Origin: Bugula neritina
Lineage: Eukaryota > Bryozoa > Gymnolaemata > Cheilostomatida > Bugulidae
Length of the DNA: 64,000 nt
Direction of reading: 5' to 3'
Assembly: GCA_964035545.1 (NCBI GenBank)
Contig: OZ037771.1
Location: 5,760,628-5,824,627, forward strand
The notes below the pieces were generated by a model. It saw nothing but the letters and a program-made list of their open reading frames with translations. It was not told where the DNA came from and ran no database searches. Shown here in pieces: positions 52,001-61,100 of the stretch (the stretch's first letter is position 1; every line of letters begins with the position of its first letter). The position numbers and the translations under genes were made by a program.

Positions 52001-54428
52001 TCAATGGAAGCCTCTGTATTCCTACTTTCTAATAGGAGCTGCTTCTCTCCTCTTTCTGGTGTTCTTACTTTGTGTGGCTTCTTGTCGCAGTTCTACAAGG
52101 TCAGACCAGTCTTCTATTCTAACTAATTTATACTCTGTGCTCAGTATAGAATGCTTTAAAACTTTGACCTTATGTAGCTAAGTGTTGTTGCATGTGTAAC
52201 CATAGCAGCAAGTCACATTCATACCCTTTGCTTTTTTAGAATTCAGGTCTAATTTTATGTGAAAGTCAAAAAACACCAAAATAAGCACGAGTCTTATGTG
52301 CAGCCTGTTGCACGAAACACTCAAATGACCTGCAGTATGGATGTTGAAGTGACGTCAAGTCTTTTACTCTGTTTCCTTTACTCAATAAGCTCTTCTGCGT
52401 ATATAATATATTTTTTTATTAGTCTGTCTCAGCACAGAATAAAACCATTTAGAATATTTTAATAGGTGAAGATTGGTAGCTATAAAACATAAAGACTAGT
52501 TCAGTAGTTTAGAATGCACCTTTACATATTAAAGGTTGTATGTGGTGTTTGAAGTTTCTACTGATGCTGATAAATTGAGTTCTGTCTAACATTATTATAA
52601 GTTTATCTGCATTAATTTATAGAGAAGGTGCTTACAATGAGCGTGTGCAAAAGTTGTTTGGCCCTAATGCTGATGGACTGGGAGCCACACCGCTTAGTAA
52701 GTTCTCTCTTCCATATAGTAGTGTAAGTAGATGGTAAGTTCCTTTTTCTAGTAGTGTAAGTAGATAGTAAGTTCCCTTTTCTAGTAGTGTAAGTAGATAG
52801 TAAGTTCCCTTTTCTAGTAGTGTAAGTAGATAGTAAGTTTCCTTTTCTAGTAGTGTGAGTAGATAGTAAGTTCCCTTTTTTAGTAGTGTAAGTAGGTAGT
52901 AAGTTTTCTTTCTACTGAATAGAGTAAGTAAGTATAGTAAGTTTCCTTTTCTATAGAGTAGTGTAAGTCTATAGAAAGTTATCTTCTCTATAGAATAAGA
53001 CAATGTTTATTATAACTCAATGTCTATGAAGTATGAACATGAAAGTGCCGTCACTCTCAACACATAGGCTAAACTAAACCAAGAGGTATTGTCTGAAATC
53101 ATGGCAGGATTATGTTTTCCATTTTCAGCTTCTGTGCCCTTTTGCTTCATGGAAAAAAATTTTTTTTCCTCATCAAAATTCTACATTTGGGTTGTTGCAG
53201 GCGGCAACAGTTGGTCAATTTTATTGTTCGAGTAATAATGTTGATACAGTAATGAGAAACAAGTGCCAGTAGGCTAAATCTGTCCAACATTTACTCTAAC
53301 TTGCAGCCGATGATATGAGAGCAGAGCTGGAAGCCTTAGCGCAGCAGTCACACTTCAGTTTAGGAGGGGAGTCTTTAGGGGCCTCCTCAGTCGGGTCCAG
53401 GGGCAGCAGAAGAAGTCGTTCTAGTGCAGGCAGCAGTGCTTCAGCTGCCAGAAAGAGACATAGGAGACGAGTGGTCAGTAGTTATTAAAATACAATAACT
53501 TGGTATCACATTAAGAGTTCATTTACAATATGCTACCTTCATATCTGTATTTTATCGTGTTATGTATTCAGGGCTGGTTCGGTTGCTGCAAGTCTTTTCA
53601 AATTGCTTTTTTCATTTTCACGCACCCTTTTCCTTTTGAATTTCTTTTATGTAATGATTTTTTTCCGTCAAGTGGGAATTGTGATAGTCTATGTATGTTG
53701 TCTGTTGAGTCACTTAAATAAAGTTGTGTTCACCTGTGTGGATTTACTGAGTTGGAGTTGTGTTTACCTGTGTGGATTTACTGAGTTGGAGTTGTCCTCA
53801 CCTGTGTATGCTTTCAGAAAGACAAGATGTTGATGAATTCTGCTCTTGCAGCCTCAATGAACCCATTCAGCGGGACGGCAGAGGCAGAGTAGGTTTCTGT
53901 ACAGTTCCTAAGGCTACATTATTTCAACGTTTTCACTGGCTTTATGTAGCATTTTAATGAGGCATTCTTGCTCTACTATACACAAATTTTTTATACCTTT
54001 TTTACTATTTGCTGGTATAAAATGTTTATTAATTTTTTAGTAGTTTTTACTAGCTCTTTAAACCCTTTATCTCATTGCATATAGTTTAACTTAAATTATA
54101 ATTTTTTAAATGTTAACAGCATTGTGTACTACTTTACAGCATTATGTACAAACAGAAATTGATGACTCCAAATGGTAAATTCTACAGCCCGCTGTACGGC
54201 AATGTTGACCCGTACAAGTCAAACAGGTAAATGCATACAGCTGAGTTTGGGCCAACTATGCAAAGACATTTACTTTAGACTCACCATCAATACTTTTAAT
54301 CATCAGTTGCTGGAAATGTTTTGCATGTTCCTAATATAATTTAGTCTCACATTTACTTATTGCTATCATATGTACATATTTTAGTATCCAACTTCTAACA
54401 TAAATGTTTTAGGAGAAGCAAGTCCTAG
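40084..54428 (+). CDS. Type I receptor with Cys-rich, L-domain-like, LRR and EGF modules (first of a tandem pair)
   Basis: Twenty-six exons: 40084-40216, 40526-40679, 41451-41590, 42528-42659, 43062-43255, 43391-43491, 43808-43962, 44615-44800, 45375-45566, 45827-45932, 46425-46602, 47116-47284, 47776-47903, 48393-48505, 48672-48795, 48991-49117, 49358-49531, 49716-49898, 50458-50637, 51112-51245, 51930-52099, 52623-52696, 53307-53473, 53818-53888, 54140-54226, 54413-54428; 3588 nt, 1195 aa, every phase compatible. Order: signal peptide (1-19); FLWSLSG module; CxxC-rich segment (95-210); two L-domain-like modules each with a Cys-rich loop (CGCL, CDCE); LRRs (558-656; LWLNDNKISSI is canonical); LRR cap (LSGNNLECSCK); EGF-like repeats (778-1000); membrane span (about 1030-1052); Arg/Ser-rich cytoplasmic tail. 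The combination matches no named receptor I know; ligand unknown. A frame at 46115-46319 is open but unneeded. Most uncertain: exon 2's acceptor (CCAGAG|AA). Confidence 0.8.
41018..41399. mobile_element. MITE with GGCCTGGC-type inverted ends
   Basis: The left end GGGCCTGGCTACACACTCGT is matched in inverse by the right end (GGCCTGGCCGCACACTTGT on the other strand). About 380 bp, no coding capacity, in intron 2 of the first receptor gene. Confidence 0.75.
41698..42382. mobile_element. Foldback-type element with nested inverted repeats
   Basis: Outer ends GTTAGCCTAAGGCCACACTG and its inverse (GTTAGCCTAGAGCCACACTG read from the right). Inside, a segment of about 55 bp near 42030-42085 (TTTTCGCAAGCGAAAA and GTGTCCACTGTA) is repeated inverted at 42305-42358. 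Between these, 42261-42310 forms a 22-bp hairpin with two mismatches and a GGGGGC loop. No coding capacity. Confidence 0.75.
43551..43708. mobile_element. MITE family A, copy 1
   Basis: About 158 bp with inverted ends: GCAGTAGTGGAGAAATTGAG at the left, GCAGTAATGAAGAAATTAAG reading in from the right. Very similar to the copies at 44925, 47463 and 59005. Lies in an intron of the first receptor gene. Confidence 0.85.
43976..44096 (-). mobile_element. tRNA-related SINE with target duplication
   Basis: A 105-bp body (43984-44088) flanked by 8-bp repeats AGAAGTGT. Read on the minus strand it has box B GGTTCGAATCCC and a tRNA-like arm, and it matches the copies at 19194 and 19385. Inserted just 21 bp after the donor of the exon ending at 43962. 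Confidence 0.85.
44925..45080. mobile_element. MITE family A, copy 2
   Basis: Best-preserved copy. Left end GCAGTAGTGGAGAAATTGAG; right end inverse GCAGTAGTGGAAAAATTGAG. Same orientation and about 80-85% similar by eye to copy 1. Confidence 0.85.
45960..46023. repeat. (CA)n-rich microsatellite with CG steps
   Basis: Alternating purine-pyrimidine tract (ACACACGCGCGC type) just after the donor at 45933. Z-DNA-prone by composition. Confidence 0.9.
47463..47618. mobile_element. MITE family A, degenerate copy 3
   Basis: The core GTTGATTTGGGGCGCAGGTT and the right end TTTCCATTACTTCACCTGCT resemble copies 1 and 2, but the left end is eroded. Confidence 0.6.
48530..48622. repeat. TGTATG/TATAGC low-complexity repeat
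   Basis: Irregular TGTATGTAGCTATATG repeats in the 166-bp intron between the receptor exons ending at 48505 and starting at 48672. They begin close to the GTATGTAG donor and reuse the same words. Confidence 0.75.
50012..50153. mobile_element. Small MITE with 29-bp inverted ends
   Basis: Left end contains CAACACAAAGTTTGGGG, right end inverse contains CAGCACAAAGTTTGGAG; about 142 bp in all. Unrelated in sequence to family A. Lies in an EGF-region intron of the first receptor gene. Confidence 0.7.
50917..51072. repeat. GATATGATATGATAAGGT minisatellite
   Basis: About nine units of an 18-bp repeat (some shortened) ending about 40 bp before the acceptor of the exon at 51112. Minus-strand frames with repeating SYHIISP are artefacts. 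Confidence 0.9.
52693..52990 (+). repeat. About 33-bp minisatellite starting at a splice donor
   Basis: Eight or so units of AGTAAGTTCCCTTTTCTAGT plus GTGTAAGTAGAT, the first of which contains the true donor (CTTA|GTAAGT at 52697). Each unit repeats a donor-like GTAAGT. Confidence 0.9.
53719..53817 (+). repeat. 34-bp minisatellite ending at a splice acceptor
   Basis: Two and a half units of GTTCACCTGTGTGGATTTAC plus TGAGTTGGAGTTGT. The last, partial unit runs into the CTTTCAG acceptor at 53811-53817. Confidence 0.85.
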
Positions 54429-55105
54429 TCATCATGGTATAGATGCTCTGAATCATTTAAACTTCCTTCTTACTCCTCTATTTCTAAGCCTCTTCTCTTT
54501 TCACATTCCTTTGTATTTTATTCTTACTATATATTGTTCAAACATCAACATGGTCATCATGTGGTATTTTTTGTTTTGTTGTAAAATAAATCATTTCAGC
54601 TTCATAACTGTTAAGTAATATTTGGTCTAAAATGAAATAAATATTATTTCTTTATTTCTAGTAGTTGTATTATTTGTAGCAGCCTAAAATTATTTTCTTT
54701 TTCAATTAATTTGTGAAAAAATCAGAGGAGTGTTTGAAGCAAGCTTTACATGGATTAAGATATGCTGATCAGCTCAACTTTGAAGTAAAAGTAAAATACT
54801 TACGTAACTTAATGTTAGAGATAATTAATTTTCTTTTAAACGAATTGATTGACTGCAAAAATCTCTGTCAAATAATCCTGGTGTTTTTAAAAGTTTAGCC
54901 ACCTATTGGCACTATAATACAAAGCAGTAAAGAAAATTTAGAAACAAGCTTTCTAGCACTTAGAATTTATTGCCAACAATATTCACATTGTGTGGTGAGC
55001 CAAGTTTATAAATGCTTATAATTGTTGCACGTAAATACTGCAGTTTAGTAATAAATTTGCAGTCTGGACAGAGAAGATTGTGCCCTTATAGCCGTATAAA
55101 ACACA
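54429..55105. other. Short intergenic region between the receptor genes
   Basis: 677 bp. AATAAA at 54585-54590 and another near 54635 are likely poly(A) signals of the first receptor gene. The promoter of the second gene must lie in the rest. Confidence 0.5.
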
Positions 55106-58100
55106 ATGCATCAGTTGCACGATTACACAGTACTCTTTCTTGGTAGCATTATTTTGCTCATGAATGAAGTACTTTTATTTGACCATTCGTATATTATATC
55201 AGAATGTATAAAAAGCAACAGCACTGGAGTAGAAATAGACTGGAACTGTCATGTGACCGACTCAAAGATTGTCTGCGGTACGAGTTACTCACCCCACTTT
55301 ACCAAATGTTACATGTTAGTAAGTCAGCATTACTAAATCTTAGCAGCTGTCTGCTCACAATTGATGCTTTATAGAAACAGATTAAAAATGTTATAGAGTG
55401 TATCATCGGCATATTAGACCATCATTACATTTCCATTGCTTTGCACTATATACATGAATTTGTTGTTGCGCTTTGAATGAACTGATGGTTTTGATTTCAT
55501 TTCATTCAACTGTTTCCAAACACAGAATGAAAAATCCATACGCATAATAGTTAATACGAAACTTGGAAACATAGTGTATTAGTTATAGTATGTGTCTATA
55601 GCCTACAACGAAATATTTTCACATTTTTGTGTGTGAAGGGTTCACATCAAAGCTGACTCATTATAACTACACAATCTAGTTCGAATTTAGGTAACATAAA
55701 TTTTATTGTACAAAAAAATCTCCTGCAACACTTTATCTGCATTGAAGAGTAAAAAAATATAGCACTTATTTAAAATGTAGCAAAAAATGAAGTAGGGAAA
55801 TATCTTTTGGAAGCTGTCTACCTACAGCCAATAAGTGCTCATCTACCCTCACATATGTATTATGTGATTTGATCTGGGGGATTTTTCAACTGCTTTATAA
55901 AAAATATTAGGTGCATATATGTGCTTCTACTTATTGCAAGATGTGATTGAAAGTTCTAAGCAAGACTGGTTAAAAAACAATGACACTTCCATTTGGGGAA
56001 TTTTGATGGGGTATTTCATGCGTAAGCTGAGTTTAATAGCTTTTTACACATGTTTGAACTTTAGCTTTTTTAAAAAAACTGCGGTATAGAACACCCTAGC
56101 AACGCTTATAAATACATTTTACTTTTTTTTTCGCTCAAACATCTTTCCATTCTTTTTAAACAAGGTATAGTTTTATGTAGATCTGAGACTAGCAATGGAG
56201 ACTTTACTCTTCACTTTGTCTGGTCTCTGAGTGAGAAAACTCACACTGGTATACATAACTTGGATATTCTACATAAGGATATCTTTCAGAACTCTACTCC
56301 ACCTCTGCCTCATAACACGTCATATGGTACTGAGTAAGTATAACATATCATATGGTACTGAGTAAGTATAACATATCATATGGTACTGAGTAAGTATAAC
56401 ATATCATATGGTTCTGAATAAGTATAGTATATTGTAAGTATGATGTAATATATGATACTGTAAAAATAGAATGTACATATGTGATGTAACATTTGACTTT
56501 TAAAGGCATCATTCATTATTAAAGCTTGTTGTTTTACATAAATATTATTCAGTATTTCTTTCAATAAAATAAAATATTTTGAAGTAATAAATGATTTTGA
56601 CAACGCTAGAAAAAATATTTACCATATCACTTCTGTATTTTTAGACCAATCACATGCACTCCTCGCTTACATTATGGATGCACATGCCCGAACGAACTCT
56701 TATGTCATCATTGCTTTCCGGGCAAAGAATGTGGCGATTGTTGGCCGGGTCTAGCTAACGTACCACACTGTGACAGTTATGGCGTATTCCAACATCGCAT
56801 GCTTCCCAGTAGACCTCCTATAATTATGACACCGTCTGTTAGCGAGACAACTCTATCTTTCTGTGAATACTGCTTACTCTGTATTAGGAGTTGTCTTCAC
56901 TCTCCCTGTGGCTACTGTGACAATGCTGAATGTCCTGTTAACTTTATAGAGTCTTGCAAAGATAACAGCAGCAGTTATTCTACATTGCATTCTAATGAGA
57001 CTGTGAGACTATGTGTTGTACCATTCAGTAAGCCTGTTTTGCCTCCACTGACTGCTCTATGCTCTCACTTAGCCATCTGTGAATACTGCTCTTATTGTTA
57101 CGGTTGCGCTCATGATTGCGGAGACTGCGATACTAGCATTTGTGAAAATTCGAATTACTGTGGCACCGATTTTAGCAGAAACTACCAGCATGCAGTTACG
57201 GTTACTAACTATACACTCTGTGCCTATTGTGAATTTTGCAATACATGCGAGGGCTTCACCTGTGGTGATTGTAACTTAGAGTTTTGTGCCCCTGTTGGTA
57301 CTGTCTGCACTTGCGAACTTAGCAGATGTATGAAACCACCTTGCCATACCTGTCACAGTACCACATGCTATGCATGTCAGGTGGATATTAACAGCCCACA
57401 GTGTCTTGGGGATTGTCAATGGGACATTAAAAGCATAGCCAAAAGCTATAAAGTTGGCTATCATGTGGAGATAACTGGACTAGCTGCATCAGTATGTATA
57501 GCTTCATGTTAAACCTTTTCTCGATATCGCAGTATAAAAAAAATTATCTTAATAATGATCGAGGCATGGTTTGTTAGTTTGTTATTTTACTTATATAACA
57601 TTTCAAATGCAGTTAGCCGTTGATCAATTGCCTAATTCATATGTTATGTTCACAAAGATCTCTGAATGTGACCTCAACATGATATAATAATATTATGATA
57701 ATTATTGTAAATGTGCAAAAGAGTGTTTATTTAATGAGTTTTCTCACATTTATATAAATAAATATATAATCACAACCAACCAAAGATATAACACATATAA
57801 GATCTAGACCATTACATGAGTGAAAAAGTATAAGTTATAGTTTAAGCTTTAACAGAGCCCGCCAGTAGCTTTAAGCTCTCTATTTGGTATATATTGCTTT
57901 GTTATTTTTAGCAACTGAAGATATTTCATTTTTCCTGGTTGTTATATATTGTAAAGTGTAGATAATGATATATAATGTAGGTTATATGAGTACTTGCTCG
58001 TATTATATAGTATGATTTAAATAATAATATAATATGATATAGTATGATACAGCAGATATAAGATTGCTTATCTAATACCATTCTGCAACATGGCATGTTG

Positions 58101-61100
58101 GTTTTGATGATACATCAAGTTTTTCTTTTCAAGTCACTAGAAGCTGGACTGTTTGATGTCTTCGCTGAATATTTAGAGACTATCTATTTGGAGTTGCCCT
58201 CACTCACTAAGACATTGGCTCCCTTTGAAACAAGGTTTGATGTTAGTGAATTTTGTAAGCTTCTGTATCATAATCATACATATCTAGATTAAAGCCACAC
58301 GAGATTGAACTTTACTGACTGATTCTTAAATTTCCATATTGAGTATTTAAGCAAAACTGAAAAGTGAATGTTTTTTAGCTGTAACTAAACAGTCACATTG
58401 ATTTTGCTGCCATTTACAGGCCAGTGTATCATATGCTTTCCTCATTTACCCTCAACAACTCGTACGGCGGATGTTCACAGCTTGAAAGTTTTCAACTGTT
58501 TAGAAACATCAGGTTGACTTCCTCTTACATAGACATCTCAATACTCTGTTCACCAGACGAGGAACCATCATCTTTTCTGGCTGCATCATTGCTAGAAGGT
58601 AGGTATACATGTATTACAGAATAAATCTTCACTAGAAGTTAATTATTCTATGTCATAGCTCTCAACTAATGGTATTCATACCATAATAACTCATTACTAG
58701 AAGTTACTTATACTGCATACTAATAACTCTTTTCTGGAAGGTCATTGTATTATATAATAACTCTCAACTAATGGTAGTCATACATTAATAACTCATTACT
58801 AGAAAGTATTTATATTACAGAATAATTATCTATAATTAAAAGGCAGTTATACATTTATACTATTGTAAAGCATTAAGTAAAAGTAAAGTCACATTTTATT
58901 TGAAATGATGATATTATGAAAAAATATTTAGATTAATATGATTAAATATTTTAAAATTTATTGTCGTTTCAAAGTTTTATGCCGTTCCATGACTATTTGT
59001 GTGTAAGGATAAAGAAATCTCAGTAGGCTAAATTCTGTACAATTGTTTTTATGAAGTTTAGTGGGAGGCGCAAACATACTTCCCTTTGTCAAAATTCTCA
59101 TCAAAAACACAAACTGTTCTCAATCTTTTCATTACTGCATCTACTTCTCCTCAACTGCCATAGCTTATGTGCAAAGGTTTCCAACTGTCTATTTTAGATA
59201 TAAATGTGTTGAAACAAACTAGACAGCTGAAATTTGTTGACGTATTTTCATTCTTTTCCTTGGATTTGTGTGCTATGCACAGTTTCTATTCTAATGGAAT
59301 AGCTGGCCGTGAACTTTGGGTAAGCATTTAACAAGCCTACATTTTTCTGTTTTTAACCAGCAAGAGGTCAGTTACCAGAATATGACCTTGAACTATTGTG
59401 AGGTTCTCTCAACACTGATTCACAGCAATTATATAAGACAATTTTACAGCTATAACTTATATTTCCCTACTGAACAGTAAAACAATTGCAAAATTATTAA
59501 TATATAGATATGTCAAAGATAAATTTATATAAATTCACATCACACTTGAAATTTACTGAAAAATTCGCCAGATTTTTCCATATAATATATGTACGTATGT
59601 ATAGAGGTTGTACGCTACATGCTATATACTAAATGCTATATATGTCATATATGCTGAATGCTATATATACATATATATGTTATATGTGATATATGCTAAA
59701 TACTGTATTTATGCTATACATGTGGTATATATGCTATATAATATAATGATGCAGTGTTATACTTTATATACAGTTAAGTTCCAGCACTCTAGTGAAATGT
59801 TTACCCTGTGACTCCACATATATCAAAATGTTCAGTAAGTTTTACAAATAACTCTAATAGTATGCCTACATTAGGATGTTTCGGTGAAAAGCAAAGCTAA
59901 TAAAACAAGTTATCACAAAATTAACCCCTTCAACTGGGACATTGAGAGTTTTTTCGCTAGCAAAATGTTTGTGTATTAAGAAAGAATCAAGTAACACTTC
60001 CCAAAACTTTTAATAAATTACATTTAAAACAGTGATATTTGCTTTTTTACCCACAAGTACATTTTTTCTGAACTACTCAAGTAGTTTTTAAAAAGTTATG
60101 CTCATCTAAATTATTCTGACGGTGCTTAAAGTTGCTTTTTAAGAGCAGTTGCAACTAAAGCAGCTGTGTTTTACAGAACCACCCCAATGTAATGAGTAAA
60201 ATTATGTATTACGTAAAAGTTAGCTAGAAGCTTGTTTGTAACATATTTTATGTTAAACTAATAAAATCTACTAGAAATGATAATTACATAACTTTTATTT
60301 GTATTTGATCTAGCACTATCATGACTATCTTCTAGTTAAGTTGTAAGTGATAGCGGTTGATCTACAGTGACATGCTTTATCTCCCGTAGTATTGCCTGCG
60401 ATCAGCAAAATATTTGGTTTGTATTACCATTTATGTTTTGATGAAGAGCGCTTATTTTAGTTAATATTTCTGACCTCAATGTTGCAATAAATATATTCAG
60501 TTGAAAATGATGGAGAAAGTAGCATCGGGTTCTATCAACACCCCTCTCGTAAAATTCTACAATGTGACGATGGAACACAACTAACTAAGGTGAATCTGCC
60601 TTGTGAGTCTATGGCAGAGGTCACTGTAACATCATGGACAGACAGGTGCCTTGAGTCAGGTATGCTCCATTATGTTATATACACCGTATACTCTATACAT
60701 TATACAACTGTTTGTTCCTATTGCTTTAATGTATTCTTTTTGAAATTTAAAGCTTCCGCAAAACTATCATTTTTGCAGTAATTAATTAGTTAAAATTTGT
60801 CTCTTTTGCTACTAAAGTGTACACTGTTGTTATAGAAAGGAGTTGCTTTGAGAAATGCAACTGCCACGTCCCTCACTTTGAATGTTCTTCTGGACCTCTG
60901 GTGACAGACAAGGACACTTTCTTCGCTGTAATAGTTGACAGTGAGTATAGCCAATAGCAGACACTTATGGGAAGAAATAGAAGAGATTATAGAATAAAGC
61001 AGACAAAAGGCTCAATAAGCTTATATTGTTTTAATTTAGTCTCATGGTAATAGCAAGACTAGAATAGCTACAAGATAGCAATGAATGAGATAAAGTAAGA

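Noticed and set aside
52632-53003. 123-residue minus-strand frame with repeated YYLLTLLEKG
   Set aside because: Translation of the 33-bp intronic minisatellite.
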